NCBI GenBank assembly: GCA_025153755.1
Contig: JAOALD010000002.1
Span: 372,001 to 436,000, forward strand
Length of the DNA stretch: 64,000 nucleotides
Direction of reading: 5' to 3'
Source: SAR92 clade bacterium H921
GTDB taxonomy: Bacteria > Pseudomonadota > Gammaproteobacteria > Pseudomonadales > Porticoccaceae
Both the position numbers and the translations under genes were made by a program. Positions 19,539 to 28,901 of this stretch are shown here, piece by piece. The notes under the pieces were generated by a model, which worked only from the letters and a program-made list of their open reading frames with translations, searched no databases and was not told where the DNA came from. How positions within the stretch are numbered: the first letter of the stretch is position 1; each line of letters starts with the position of its first letter.

Positions 19539-20996
19539 ATGAGCAGCAATATTGATCTGGTAATTTTCGGCGCACGGGGCGATCTATCCAAGCGTAAATT
19601 ATTTCCCGCACTGTTTGAATTAGACAGAGCGGGCTTGCTAGCAGATAGTGTTCGAATTGCCGGTGTAGCTCGCCAGGATATGGATACTGTTGTCTTTATC
19701 GAGCAGATGCATGAGGCGCTCAAGAGTTCTGCAAAAGATGGCGAGTGGGATGAATCTGTATGGAAACGATTTAGCCGTCGCCTTCACTATGTCAAGGTGG
19801 ACTTTGCGCAAAAGAAAGAATTTGTAGCCTTAAAAGACTGGGCAATTGAAAAGCGCACGATTATATATTACATGGCTACGCCGCCGAGCCTATACGGTTC
19901 GATTTGTAAGCATTTGCACGATGCAAACTGTGTCAACACATCATCGCGAATTGTTTTAGAAAAACCGATCGGCGATGATTTGCAGAGTTCTAGATCTGTA
20001 AATGACACGGTTGGCCAGTATTTTACTGAACGAAATATATATCGCATCGATCATTATCTTGGTAAAGAAACCGTGCAGAATCTACTGGCGCTGCGGTTCG
20101 CCAATCGAATGATTAACTCTCAGTGGGATAATAGCTGTATCGATCATGTCCAGATTACGGTCGCCGAGACTGTCGGTATCGAAGGACGTTGGTCCTATTA
20201 TGACAAAGTAGGGCAGTTGCGCGATATGGTACAAAACCACCTACTTCAGTTGCTTTGCATGGTCGCTATGGAACCGCCAAATTCATTGCAAGCTGATGAA
20301 ATTCGGGCGGAGAAAGTCAAATTGCTCAGGGCTTTGAGTCCCATCACGAAAGACGATGTGGCTGAGCGAGCTGTGCGTGGCCAATACGCGGCTGGTTGGA
20401 TTTCTGGTGAACCTGTGGTTGGCTACATGGAAGAAGAAGGTTGTGAGAGCGACAGCAGTAACAACGAAACCTATGTTGCCCTCAAGGTAATGATCGACAA
20501 CTGGCGTTGGTCTGGTGTGCCATTTTATCTGCGCACAGGTAAGCGTTTACAGGAGAAAGTAACGCAGGTTGTGATTTCTTACAAAGACAATCCACACTCT
20601 CTATTTCCCGAGACTGATGGCGAAGCCAATAACCGATTGGTTATCAATCTGCAGCCGAATGAAGGTATTCAATTAGAGATGGTGTCAAAAAAACAAAGTC
20701 TCAAAGAGCGTCTTGGTATTGAAAAGCGAACCTTGAATCTCGACTTTTTTGACTCGTCTGGTGATTCCAGAATTCCCGATGCCTATGAGCGTTTGTTTTT
20801 GGAAGTTATCAAAGGAGATCAGTGGTTATTTGTTAGCCGTGATGAAATTGAGGCGTCTTGGGACTGGTGTGATACTTTGTTAGACGCTTGGACTGAGAAA
20901 AATATTGGTACCAAAGGCTACAGTGCAGGCTCTTGGGGGCCGGCAAAAGCTGAAATTCTGATCGAGAATGATGGTCGTAGCTGGTACGAGGGCTAG
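19539..20996 (+). CDS. zwf: Glucose-6-phosphate 1-dehydrogenase
   Basis: 485 residues. Oxidises glucose-6-phosphate to 6-phosphogluconolactone. The nucleotide fold starts with VIFGARGDLSKRKLFPALFEL and the active-site signature RIDHYLGKE near 168 is intact. The C-terminal half includes WSGVPFYLRTGKRL. An 87-bp gap separates it from eda with no terminator seen, so it may be read from the edd promoter, from its own, or both. Its stop is 2 bp before pgl. Confidence 0.97.
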   Translation: MSSNIDLVIFGARGDLSKRKLFPALFELDRAGLLADSVRIAGVARQDMDTVVFIEQMHEALKSSAKDGEWDESVWKRFSRRLHYVKVDFAQKKEFVALKDWAIEKRTIIYYMATPPSLYGSICKHLHDANCVNTSSRIVLEKPIGDDLQSSRSVNDTVGQYFTERNIYRIDHYLGKETVQNLLALRFANRMINSQWDNSCIDHVQITVAETVGIEGRWSYYDKVGQLRDMVQNHLLQLLCMVAMEPPNSLQADEIRAEKVKLLRALSPITKDDVAERAVRGQYAAGWISGEPVVGYMEEEGCESDSSNNETYVALKVMIDNWRWSGVPFYLRTGKRLQEKVTQVVISYKDNPHSLFPETDGEANNRLVINLQPNEGIQLEMVSKKQSLKERLGIEKRTLNLDFFDSSGDSRIPDAYERLFLEVIKGDQWLFVSRDEIEASWDWCDTLLDAWTEKNIGTKGYSAGSWGPAKAEILIENDGRSWYEG

Positions 20997-20998
20997 TT

Positions 20999-21688
20999 AT
21001 GGAATTAGTTGAATTTGAAAATGCGTCGGCACTGGATATTGCTCTAGCGGATAAGGTCGCCAAGTTGTTGGCAGCTGATATCGAGGCTAAAGGTGCAGCG
21101 TCTTTGGTAGTTTCCGGTGGCAGAACCCCGATGGCATTTTTCCATATTTTGTCACAACAACCTTTAGACTGGAGCAAAGTTAGCATTAGTCTAGCGGACG
21201 AACGCTGGGTAGATGCAGACCATGCCGATAGTAACGAAAAGTTAGTGCGTGAGAACCTGTTAATAAATGAAGCTCATAATGGGCATTTTATTGGATTAAA
21301 AAATTCTTCTTTCAGTGCTGTTGCTGGTGAAGCTGAAGCTGAGCGGGCACTTGCCGCTATCGGTCAGTTTACGGTATTGATTTTGGGCATGGGAGACGAT
21401 GGTCATACTGCCTCCTTGTTTCCGGATGCAGCGGCTTTGCCCTTGGGTCTGGATACGAGTTCTGGGCGGACCTGTATCGGAGTGACGCCAACTGCTGCAC
21501 CTCACGAGCGCATCAGTATGACCTTGCCCAGACTGCTAGATAGTCAGCAAATTATTATTCATATTAGTGGTGCTGGAAAGAAGCAGGTACTAGATCAGGC
21601 GCAGTCGCCAGGTGATGTTGAAGTCCTGCCTATTCGTGCGATTTTAAATCAGCAGCAGGCGCCTGTAGCAATATATTGGGCAAAGTAA
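20999..21688 (+). CDS. pgl: 6-phosphogluconolactonase (DevB type)
   Basis: 229 residues, NagB/RpiA-like fold. Hydrolyses 6-phosphogluconolactone. Motifs LVVSGGRTPMAFF near 38, SLADERWVDADHADSNEKL near 62 and GMGDDGHTASLFP near 130 are clear, as is the HERISMTLP tract. Two bases after the zwf stop, so zwf and pgl are almost certainly co-translated. Converges with pyk across a hairpin. Confidence 0.95.
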   Translation: MELVEFENASALDIALADKVAKLLAADIEAKGAASLVVSGGRTPMAFFHILSQQPLDWSKVSISLADERWVDADHADSNEKLVRENLLINEAHNGHFIGLKNSSFSAVAGEAEAERALAAIGQFTVLILGMGDDGHTASLFPDAAALPLGLDTSSGRTCIGVTPTAAPHERISMTLPRLLDSQQIIIHISGAGKKQVLDQAQSPGDVEVLPIRAILNQQQAPVAIYWAK

Positions 21689-21703
21689 CCGTTTTGTGGG
21701 GAG

Positions 21704-21734
21704 GCCAGGGTGGGCTAAATTCGCCATCCCTGGC
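21704..21734. terminator. Hairpin between convergent pgl and pyk
   Basis: GCCAGGG (21704-21710) and CCCTGGC (21728-21734) form a stem that extends to 12 bp with two mismatches around a 7-nt loop. An A-run follows at 21738-21743, which reads as U-run only upstream on the pyk strand, so it is not a textbook intrinsic terminator in either direction. Its position between convergent operons suggests termination. Confidence 0.55.
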
Positions 21735-21756
21735 TAGGAAAAAACTGGTATTCAAA

Positions 21757-23202
21757 CTAGCGAATAATGTCGCCCACTCGAACAATTTTTAATGTATTCG
21801 TGCCACCATGAACATTTACAAAGTCGCCTTTGGTAATCAGAACTAGATCGCCATCCAATACCTCCGCATGCTCTCGGAGTTTTTCTACAGCACAGTGATT
21901 GACTTCGGACGGATCGAGCTGTGATGTATCAAATGGCACAGGCACAACTCCTTTATAAAGTGCCGTAATTTCACAGGTGCCTAGTTTCTCCGCCATTGCA
22001 TAAATTGGTAGAGACGATGTAATGCGTGACATAAGCAGAGGCGTAAAACCAGTTTCTGTCATACAGATTACAGCTTTAACCCCTTTAAGATGATTGGCTA
22101 CATACATGGCAGAGAGCGCTAGAGATTCATCAATTCGTTCAAAGGTTTCATCGATTCGATGCTTTGAACGCTGTGCCAGCGGATGCTTTTCAGCACCTTC
22201 AATTACTCTCGCCATTGCCTTAACGGTTTCAACTGGGTACTGACCTACAGCCGTTTCTGCACTCAACATCACCGCATCTGTTCCATCGAGCACGGCATTG
22301 GCAACATCAAAGACCTCAGCGCGGGTTGGTGTGGGTGCGGTGATCATTGATTCCATCATCTGAGTTGCAGTGATTACAACCTTGTTGGCATTGCTGGCTG
22401 CTTCAATAAGCTGCTTTTGAACAGCGACTAGATTGGCATCACCAATTTCAACACCTAGGTCTCCCCTGGCCACCATAATGCCATCAGAGGCTGAAATAAT
22501 GCCGGGTAGAAATTGGTCTGTAATAGCCTCAGCGCGTTCAATTTTAGCGATAATATGAGCCGAGCTACCAGCCTGCTTGAGGAGCTCTCTGGTCTCGTCA
22601 ACATCGTCCTGTGACTGCACAAAAGAGATGGCGAGATAATCTGTATTCAAAGAAGCTGCAGTTTTGATATCCGCCTTATCTTTTTCTGTAAGCGCCTTGG
22701 CAGAGAGGCCGCCACCAAACTTATTGACACCTTTTTTACTCGACAGCAAGCCTCCTTGAGTCACTACACATTGCACAGCGTGATCTGTTTTAGCAGTCAC
22801 TTGCAAGACTAATCGACCATCATCTAAAAGTAGAACGCTATCCTTTTGGATGTCTTCGAGGAGTTCTTGATCTATATAAACCGCGCCCTGGTGACCGCCT
22901 GCCGTATCAAGTTGGCTGTCTAGCGTAAATATATTGCCTTCTTTAAGGTTGATTTTCTCATCATTGATAAAACTACCAATACGAATCTTTGGGCCCTGCA
23001 TATCGCAGAGAATACCGACGGGCATTTTTAAGGCCAAACCTATGCTGCGAATAGTCTGGGCACGGTTACAATGCTCTTGCGCACTACCATGAGAAAAATT
23101 GAGCCTAAAGACGTTGACGCCAGCTTTAATGAGTTCGCTGATACATTTTTTGTCGCTGCTTCCTGGACCTAATGTTGCTAATATTTTGGTTCTGCGCGGC
23201 AT
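21757..23202 (-). CDS. pyk: Pyruvate kinase
   Basis: 481 residues. Converts phosphoenolpyruvate and ADP to pyruvate and ATP, the last step of the lower Entner-Doudoroff/glycolytic route. The N-terminus TKILATLGPGSSDKK with RLNFSHGS, the active-site lysine in IIAKIERAEAI near 220, and MVARGDLGVEIG plus ATQMMESM are present. It begins 4 bp after the gap stop, so gap-pyk form one operon. More similar to PykA-type in general shape, but I did not align it. Confidence 0.96.
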   Translation of the reverse strand: MPRRTKILATLGPGSSDKKCISELIKAGVNVFRLNFSHGSAQEHCNRAQTIRSIGLALKMPVGILCDMQGPKIRIGSFINDEKINLKEGNIFTLDSQLDTAGGHQGAVYIDQELLEDIQKDSVLLLDDGRLVLQVTAKTDHAVQCVVTQGGLLSSKKGVNKFGGGLSAKALTEKDKADIKTAASLNTDYLAISFVQSQDDVDETRELLKQAGSSAHIIAKIERAEAITDQFLPGIISASDGIMVARGDLGVEIGDANLVAVQKQLIEAASNANKVVITATQMMESMITAPTPTRAEVFDVANAVLDGTDAVMLSAETAVGQYPVETVKAMARVIEGAEKHPLAQRSKHRIDETFERIDESLALSAMYVANHLKGVKAVICMTETGFTPLLMSRITSSLPIYAMAEKLGTCEITALYKGVVPVPFDTSQLDPSEVNHCAVEKLREHAEVLDGDLVLITKGDFVNVHGGTNTLKIVRVGDIIR

Positions 23203-23206
23203 CTGT

Positions 23207-24217
23207 TTAGGCGCTCACTTCTAAAAGTGCAATGCTGTTGTCAAGCATACGGTTGGAGAAGCCCCATTCGTTGTCGTACCAAGCCATCACCTTGACCAGT
23301 GAGCCATTGACTCGAGTTTGCAGTGAATCGAAGTTGCTTGAGTAAGGTATATGGTTATAGTCAGCAGAGACTAGGGGCTTGTCGCAGTAGCTCAGCACAG
23401 AACTAAGGTCGCCATCAGCAGCCTGCTTAATCAAATTGTTTACTTCTTTGACGCTTGTCTCGCGACCAGCATTAAAAGTCAGGTCGACCAGGGAAACATT
23501 AATGGTGGGTACTCGCACTGCTAAGCCATCTAGTCGACCTTTCAGTTCAGGCATTACATCACCGATAGCAGCTGCGGCACCGGTCTTGGTCGGGATCATT
23601 GATTGAGTTGCTGATCTGGCTCGGTACACATCTGAATGGTATACATCGCTCAATTGCTGGTCATTGGTGTAGGCGTGCACTGTGGTCATGTAGCCTGACT
23701 CAATACCCAATGCATCATGGAGAGGCTTGACCATTGGTGCTAGACAGTTGGTAGTGCAAGAGGCATTGGAAACAATGTCGTGAGACTGGGTCAAAACGCT
23801 ATCATTGATACCGTAGACAACCGTAGCATCAACATTTGAGCCAGGAGCGGAGATAAGTACTTTTTTAGCACCGCCAGCAAGGTGTAATGCGGCCTTGTCA
23901 CGACTAGTGAACACCCCTGTGCACTCACATACAAGATCAACACCTAGGTCACCCCAGGGAATATTGGCTGGATCTCGCTCGCAGAACCACTGAATTTTAT
24001 CGCCATTAATTGTCAGAGAGTCCTCGCCAACCTCTACCTGCTGATTAAAACGACCATGCACGGTATCGAACTGCAGTAAGTGGGCATTAATATCGACATT
24101 GCCGAGGTCATTTATGGCAACGATTTGGATTTTTTCTTGTAGCTCTGGACGCTCGTAAAGTGCTCTGACTATATTGCGCCCGATTCTTCCAAAGCCATTA
24201 ATCGCTAATTTGTACAT
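23207..24217 (-). CDS. gap: Glyceraldehyde-3-phosphate dehydrogenase
   Basis: 336 residues. Phosphorylating GAPDH: NAD fold [15 protein letters not shown], catalytic cysteine in [13 protein letters not shown] near 155, and the C-terminal [12 protein letters not shown]. It is the first lower-pathway step after KDPG cleavage. I start it at the ATG at 24217 because [13 protein letters not shown] is the normal N-terminus; the open frame runs 21 codons further upstream with no similarity. No strong ribosome site is visible. Divergent from hexR, which suggests HexR control of gap. Confidence 0.97.
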   Translation of the reverse strand: MYKLAINGFGRIGRNIVRALYERPELQEKIQIVAINDLGNVDINAHLLQFDTVHGRFNQQVEVGEDSLTINGDKIQWFCERDPANIPWGDLGVDLVCECTGVFTSRDKAALHLAGGAKKVLISAPGSNVDATVVYGINDSVLTQSHDIVSNASCTTNCLAPMVKPLHDALGIESGYMTTVHAYTNDQQLSDVYHSDVYRARSATQSMIPTKTGAAAAIGDVMPELKGRLDGLAVRVPTINVSLVDLTFNAGRETSVKEVNNLIKQAADGDLSSVLSYCDKPLVSADYNHIPYSSNFDSLQTRVNGSLVKVMAWYDNEWGFSNRMLDNSIALLEVSA

Positions 24218-24233
24218 AACAGGATACTTGTAT

Positions 24234-24311
24234 TGTAGTAAATTTACGTAAATTGTAGGCTTTATGCTCAATTTAATCAATGTATTACACTATAAGTTAC
24301 GTATAATTACA
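24234..24311. promoter_or_regulatory. Possible HexR-like half-sites in the gap/hexR spacer
   Basis: TGTAGTAAATTTACG (24234-24248) resembles the HexR palindrome with three changes and contains the perfect palindrome GTAAATTTAC. Two ATTACA half-sites follow at 24284-24289 and 24306-24311, 22 bp apart; a third is at 24427-24432 just before hexR. None is as good as the boxes before edd, so assignment is tentative. Confidence 0.35.
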
Positions 24312-24469
24312 TAAAATATAATATTTATACTCCTTTTTAGGCCGTTTATGAAATATTCCTACAAAAGTTAATTTATTACGGATTTTTCCCGTTAAAAAAC
24401 TTAAACTAGCTTTCTAATGAAAGGGAATTACATAAAAACAGCGAGTTGGCACAGAGGACAAAACCGTCA

Positions 24470-25327
24470 ATGCACAGTCAAAATCTAATTAATATCATTA
24501 CCGATGCCCTGCCTAACTTAAATAAGTCAGAGAGTAAGGTAGCTCAGGTGATTTTAAGTGATCCCGATACGGCAACGACCTCAAGTATTGCATCGTTGGC
24601 TAAAAAGGCTGGTGTTAGCGAGCCCAGCGTCAACCGTTTTTGTAAACGCTTTAACGCGGCTGGCTTTCCTGATTTTAAACTCAAGCTTGCCAAGTCTCTT
24701 GTAAGTGGCGTTCGTTTTGTAAACCGCAACGTCAACTCAGACGATGATGTGACCGGCTACACGCCAAAGATATTCGACAGCACTATTAATAATTTAGCGT
24801 TGGTGCGAGATAAAATTAGCCATAGTCGAGTTAATCAGGTTGTTGATAAATTAATTCAAGCTAAACGAATTTACTTTTTTGGGCTGGGTGCCTCCGGTTC
24901 TGTGGCAAGGGATGCTGAAAATAAATTCTTTCGTTTTAATCTACCAGTGTCCTGCCATGATGATGTCTTAATGCAGCGGATGTTGGCTTCCACCGGTACT
25001 ACCGGGGATGTGTTTTTTATCATCTCTCATACGGGACGTACTAAGGAGATCGTTGAGGTTGCTGAAATTGCTCGCGCCAATGGCTCCACTGTTATTGGGC
25101 TTACAGCACCTAATTCTCCACTTGCCGATATAAGTAGTGTTACCCTAGAAGTGGGTGTTACTGAAAATACTGATGAATATATGCCAATGACTTCACGCAT
25201 TGTGCATCTGGTTATTCTCGATGTATTGGCCACCGGCGTAACCCTGCGTAGAGGACCCGAGTTTTTGCCTCATTTAGAAAAGATTAAAAATAGCCTTAAG
25301 TCAACGCGCTATTCAAAAGATAACTAG
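24470..25327 (+). CDS. hexR: HexR, RpiR-family regulator of central carbon metabolism
   Basis: 285 residues. An N-terminal RpiR-type helix-turn-helix (LNKSESKVAQVILSDPDTATTSSIASLAKKAGVSEPSVNRFCKRF) is followed by a SIS sugar-phosphate-binding domain (FFGLGASGSVARDAENKFFR, ISHTGRTKEIVEVAEIARANG). In gammaproteobacteria HexR binds KDPG and controls edd, eda, zwf, gap and pyk, which is precisely the surrounding gene set. I start at the ATG at 24470, preceded by AGAGGA at a long 12-base spacing; a TTG eight codons earlier has no ribosome site. Confidence 0.93.
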   Translation: MHSQNLINIITDALPNLNKSESKVAQVILSDPDTATTSSIASLAKKAGVSEPSVNRFCKRFNAAGFPDFKLKLAKSLVSGVRFVNRNVNSDDDVTGYTPKIFDSTINNLALVRDKISHSRVNQVVDKLIQAKRIYFFGLGASGSVARDAENKFFRFNLPVSCHDDVLMQRMLASTGTTGDVFFIISHTGRTKEIVEVAEIARANGSTVIGLTAPNSPLADISSVTLEVGVTENTDEYMPMTSRIVHLVILDVLATGVTLRRGPEFLPHLEKIKNSLKSTRYSKDN

Positions 25328-25435
25328 ACACCTAAATTACATTTCTTCATTAATATAAATGTTTCGGCTTGAGAGATTTCATCAAAAAGCCCTGGGTGAG
25401 TGCGATAACAATAACCAAAAAAGGAGACTTTGATA

Positions 25436-27373
25436 ATGTCTGAATTCCCTGTTCACCCCGTATCTGATCAATGGAAAAAAGAGGCTTGGATCAATCGCGA
25501 GCGCTATCAGGAAATGTATCAACAATCGATTGAAAGCCCCCATCAGTTCTGGGCTGAGCAGGCCGCAGAATTCCTCCAGTGGGAATCCCCTTGGCAGACT
25601 GTCTGCGACTACGATTTTGCTAAGGGTGAAGCGGCATGGTTTGGTGGTGGTACCCTGAATGTCGCGGTAAACTGTATTGACCGTCATCTGTCTGAGCGTG
25701 CTGATCAAACTGCACTAATTTGGGAGGGTGATGATCCCAGCGACAGCAAACACATCACCTACCTCGAGTTGCATGATAAAGTTTCCCGCATGGGTAATGT
25801 GCTCCGTGAGCGGGGTGTAAAAAAGGGTGATCGTGTGTGTATCTATATGCCCATGATCCCAGAAGCTGCTTTTGCAATGCTGGCCTGCGCGCGCATAGGG
25901 GCGGTCCATTCTGTAGTCTTTGGCGGTTTCTCTCCCGAGGCCCTTAAAGACCGTATTCTCGACTCTAGCTGTCAGGTTGTGATCACAGCAGACGAGGGGG
26001 TCCGAGGCGGCAAGATAATTCCTCTAAAACACAATGTTGATAAAGCTCTGGAAAGCTGCCCAGATGTGCATACCTGTTTGGTGGTGGAGCGAACCTCTGG
26101 AACCATTGATTGGAGTGAAAATCGCGATCTCTGGTACCAGACCGCAATCGATTCGGTGACGGCAGATTGCCCTGCACAAATCATGGATGCAGAGGACCCA
26201 TTATTTATTCTCTATACTTCAGGCTCCACAGGAAAACCCAAAGGTGTAATGCATACCACTGGCGGTTACCTGCTAATGGCGGCAATGAGTCACAAATATA
26301 CCTTTGATTATAAAGAGGGTGATATTTACTGGTGTACAGCTGATGTGGGATGGATTACTGGTCACAGCTATATTTTGTATGGGCCCCTTTGTAATGGGGG
26401 TATTTCGCTGATTTTTGAGGGCGTACCCACGTATCCTGATGCCTCCCGTTTTTGGCAGGTTATCGATAAACATCAGGTCAATCAGTTTTATACTGCGCCT
26501 ACAGCTATTCGTGCCCTGATGGGTGCAGGTAATGACTTTGTGTCAGGCACATCACGAAGTTCATTAAAGCTGCTGGGTACAGTAGGGGAGCCAATTAATC
26601 CTGAAGCCTGGGAATGGTACTATCGCGTTGTAGGTGACCAGCGATGCCCAATTGTAGATACCTGGTGGCAAACTGAGACTGGCGCCCATATGCTAACACC
26701 GTTACCTGGTGTTACAGATTTAAAGCCAGGGTCTGCAAGCCATCCATTCTTTGGTGTTGAACCAGTGTTGCTGGATACCCAGGGAAATGAAATTACAGGT
26801 GCTGGTGAAGGTCTGCTGATGATTAAGTCATCTTGGCCTAGTCAGATCCGTTCTGTCTATGGCGATCACCAACGCTGTATTGATACCTACTTTAGCGCCT
26901 ATCCAGGCTACTATTTTACTGGTGACGGTGCGCGCCGTGATGCCGATGGTTACTACTGGATTACCGGTCGTGTAGATGATGTGTTAAATGTATCTGGTCA
27001 TCGCATGGGAACCGCTGAAGTAGAGAGTGCACTGGTGCTTCATGAGAAAATTGCGGAAGCTGCGGTAGTGGGGTATCCCCACGATATTAAGGGGCAGGGT
27101 ATCTATTGCTATGTTACGCCAATGGCCGGTGCAGAGACGACTGACGAACTCCGAGCTGAATTAGTTAAACTCTGTGTGAACGAGATTGGGCCCATAGCTA
27201 AGCCAGATATTATTCAATGGGCCCCAGGGCTTCCGAAAACGCGATCAGGCAAAATAATGCGGCGCATTCTCCGTAAAGTTGCAGCTAATGAACTAGATAG
27301 TTTGGGCGATACTTCAACTCTGGCGGATCCGTCAGTTGTCGAAGATTTGATCGCTAATCGCCATAACCGTTAA
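25436..27373 (+). CDS. acs: Acetyl-CoA synthetase
   Basis: 645 residues, very close to the E. coli Acs pattern over the whole length: [31 protein letters not shown]-like region, [21 protein letters not shown] (ATP loop near 265), [30 protein letters not shown] and the regulated C-terminal lysine in [15 protein letters not shown] near 610. It converts acetate, ATP and CoA to acetyl-CoA. The lysine context is that acetylated by Pat-type enzymes in relatives. The start is ATG at 25436 with AAGGAG nine bases upstream. Propionyl-CoA synthetase was considered but the match to Acs is better. Confidence 0.95.
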   Translation: MSEFPVHPVSDQWKKEAWINRERYQEMYQQSIESPHQFWAEQAAEFLQWESPWQTVCDYDFAKGEAAWFGGGTLNVAVNCIDRHLSERADQTALIWEGDDPSDSKHITYLELHDKVSRMGNVLRERGVKKGDRVCIYMPMIPEAAFAMLACARIGAVHSVVFGGFSPEALKDRILDSSCQVVITADEGVRGGKIIPLKHNVDKALESCPDVHTCLVVERTSGTIDWSENRDLWYQTAIDSVTADCPAQIMDAEDPLFILYTSGSTGKPKGVMHTTGGYLLMAAMSHKYTFDYKEGDIYWCTADVGWITGHSYILYGPLCNGGISLIFEGVPTYPDASRFWQVIDKHQVNQFYTAPTAIRALMGAGNDFVSGTSRSSLKLLGTVGEPINPEAWEWYYRVVGDQRCPIVDTWWQTETGAHMLTPLPGVTDLKPGSASHPFFGVEPVLLDTQGNEITGAGEGLLMIKSSWPSQIRSVYGDHQRCIDTYFSAYPGYYFTGDGARRDADGYYWITGRVDDVLNVSGHRMGTAEVESALVLHEKIAEAAVVGYPHDIKGQGIYCYVTPMAGAETTDELRAELVKLCVNEIGPIAKPDIIQWAPGLPKTRSGKIMRRILRKVAANELDSLGDTSTLADPSVVEDLIANRHNR

Positions 27374-27435
27374 TCTTGATAGTCGTGCCCATATCTACTG
27401 TCGGTGTTTAGAGTGCAAAACGGGAGTGAATTAAA

Positions 27436-28305
27436 GTGAAGTCGTTCTTGTCAATTATTGCCTGTGCGATGCTCGGTTACGCCCTGCTACTTATGGTGCC
27501 GCTGTATAACGCTTTACCGCAGATAGACTATTATCGATCAAACTCTTTCGATATTATCGCCCATGGCAATGGCCGTGCGCTGCTACCCGGAAACACACTA
27601 GAGGCCGCGATTAATGCTTTGGCGGTGGGTGCAGATGTTTTGGAGCTAGACGTCCATCTAACGTCTGACAAGGTTTTGGTTGTGCGTCACGACGCAGTTA
27701 TTGACACAACGACCAACGGCTATGGCGAAATTGCGCAGATGACCTTGGCCGATATTCAGGCCTTCGACGTTGGCTTTCATGAAGTCGATTATCCTAATTT
27801 AGTTGCGCCACCAGGTATTAGGGTGCCTACCCTGAGGTCTTTATTTGAGCGGCTGCCATCAAGCCGCTATCTAATAGAGCTCAAGCCCTTAACCACTGAA
27901 CCTGCAGACAAGCTGTGCGCTATTATTATCGAATATGAATTGGCAGACCAGGTGATCGTAGGCTCGTTTCACGACTCTGTGCTGTCTTATTTTCGTGAAA
28001 TTTGCCCCAATGTCCCTACATCGCTAGCTCAGAGTGAGGCGATGTGGTTAGTTATTCTAACCAAGTTTGGGTTGAGCCACCTTTATAACTCGCCTGGGTA
28101 CTCAGTACAGTTGCCACTGGCTTTTTGGGGAATAAATATAGTAAATCCATCTCTGGTTAGAGCTGTGCATCAGCTGAATATGCGTGTTGAGGTGTGGACG
28201 GTTAACGACCCTGCCACTATGCAGACCCTCAAAGCCATGGGAGTAGATGGAATTATTACTGATAGGCCCGATAGGTTATTAAGGCTTAACGGCTTATCAT
28301 TTTAA
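27436..28305 (+). CDS. Glycerophosphodiester phosphodiesterase-like protein, membrane-anchored
   Basis: 289 residues with an N-terminal hydrophobic segment (about 4-24) that is either a signal peptide or an anchor. The GDPD TIM-barrel pattern is recognisable: FDIIAHGNGRALLPGNTLEAA, VLELDVHLTSDKVLVVRHDAVIDTTTNGYG, LIELKP, VGSFH and VWTVNDPATM near the end. Two usual signature positions differ: HRG reads HGN, and PENT reads PGNT, losing an Arg and a Glu that help bind substrate and metal in classical GDPDs. The other metal residues (ELD) and the catalytic HD are kept. It may still be active on a different phosphodiester. Start GTG with GGGAG nine bases upstream. Confidence 0.75.
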   Translation: MKSFLSIIACAMLGYALLLMVPLYNALPQIDYYRSNSFDIIAHGNGRALLPGNTLEAAINALAVGADVLELDVHLTSDKVLVVRHDAVIDTTTNGYGEIAQMTLADIQAFDVGFHEVDYPNLVAPPGIRVPTLRSLFERLPSSRYLIELKPLTTEPADKLCAIIIEYELADQVIVGSFHDSVLSYFREICPNVPTSLAQSEAMWLVILTKFGLSHLYNSPGYSVQLPLAFWGINIVNPSLVRAVHQLNMRVEVWTVNDPATMQTLKAMGVDGIITDRPDRLLRLNGLSF

Positions 28306-28309
28306 AAGG

Positions 28310-28383
28310 TTGACTGAATTGTGAATAAAAATTAGCATTTCTAGGCGGAATGATCTAAAAATAATACAACTTCTTTTAGAAAT
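28310..28383 (+). promoter_or_regulatory. Promoter and operator-like repeats before the XRE regulator
   Basis: TTGACT (28310-28315) and TAGCAT (28333-28338) are spaced by 17 bp. Downstream, TCTAAAA (28354-28360) and TTTTAGA (28374-28380) are a perfect inverted repeat with a 13-bp centre, nested in ATTTCTA (28337-28343) and TAGAAAT (28377-28383). This is where an autoregulating XRE repressor would bind. Seen repeats, inferred role. Confidence 0.4.
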
Positions 28384-28401
28384 GGATCGCATAATAAGAA
28401 T

Positions 28402-28737
28402 ATGAAACTTGATATTAGCAAACAACTGACCAAATTGATGAGGGATCAGAACCTTTCTCAGAGTGCGTTGTCACGTGCAACGGGTGTCCCTCAACCAACC
28501 ATTAACCGAATTCTTAGCGAGGTGACGCGTGAACCTCGGCGTGATTCAGTTGTGCGTATTGCCAATTACTTTGGCGTGACACCTGAGTCTCTGTACGAAA
28601 GCACTAGTAAGAAAAGCAAACCTAGTCTTGATGAGAGTACCTCGGTAGAGCAACTCTACCATCACATCAGGTCTCTCTCCCAAGCCGAGCGCACTGAACT
28701 TTTTGCCAAGATAGCAGCGAGCTTTAATCAAGCTTGA
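28402..28737 (+). CDS. XRE-family transcriptional regulator, small
   Basis: 111 residues. The first 65 residues are a Cro/CI-type helix-turn-helix (ISKQLTKLMRDQNLSQSALSRATGVPQPTINRILSE, then RRDSVVRIANYFGVTPESLY). The remaining 45 residues have a linker and a C-terminal helix (EQLYHHIRSLSQAERTELFAKIAASF). No peptidase or sensor domain is present. It ends in AAT CAA GCT TGA (NQA), within a palindrome shared with the small reverse-strand gene that follows. No phage genes are nearby, so it may be an independent regulator or the remnant of one. Confidence 0.85.
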   Translation: MKLDISKQLTKLMRDQNLSQSALSRATGVPQPTINRILSEVTREPRRDSVVRIANYFGVTPESLYESTSKKSKPSLDESTSVEQLYHHIRSLSQAERTELFAKIAASFNQA

Positions 28738-28740
28738 TTT
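28725..28740. repeat. Palindrome in which both opposing genes terminate
   Basis: The centre AATCAAGCTTGATT is a perfect inverted repeat. Each strand reads AAT CAA GCT TGA, so both genes encode a final NQA and stop inside it. It lacks a long GC stem but could still fold in both transcripts. Confidence 0.7.
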
Positions 28741-28901
28741 ATGAAAGCATCTTTAAGCGCCAATCTGGCTTCCTCGGGTAGCGTGTCAAAATATGCTTTA
28801 AACGTATCTAGCCCACTGTTAAATGCGAGTTCGAGTGATTCTGCGGTTGGTTGACTTTGATGATCATCCGCAGGTCTATCGATTGAGACATTGTCGTCCA
28901 T
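28728..28901 (-). CDS. Small acidic protein of 57 residues, unknown function
   Basis: Opens with ATG at 28901 preceded by AGGAG at 7 bases (GTTAGGAGTAAGTT then ATG), an excellent ribosome site, and runs 57 codons: MDDNVSIDRPADDHQSQ, a disordered acidic start, then a helical SLELAFNSGLDTFKAYFDTLPEEARLALKDAF-type tail ending in NQA. The tail resembles the end of the XRE protein encoded opposite (ERTELFAKIAASFNQA). The last 10 bp overlap the XRE gene tail-to-tail over a palindrome. I do not recognise a family. A partner or antagonist of the XRE regulator is one possibility. The ribosome site and full in-frame coding argue it is real. Confidence 0.6.
   Translation of the reverse strand: MDDNVSIDRPADDHQSQPTAESLELAFNSGLDTFKAYFDTLPEEARLALKDAFINQA

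Noticed and set aside
25436-27373. Propionyl-CoA synthetase (prpE) instead of acetyl-CoA synthetase
   Set aside because: Alignment by eye with E. coli Acs is nearly continuous, including the acetylated-lysine region; no propionate genes are nearby.
28402-28737. Prophage repressor at the edge of a prophage
   Set aside because: No integrase, structural or lysis genes, att-like repeats or tRNA are present around it.
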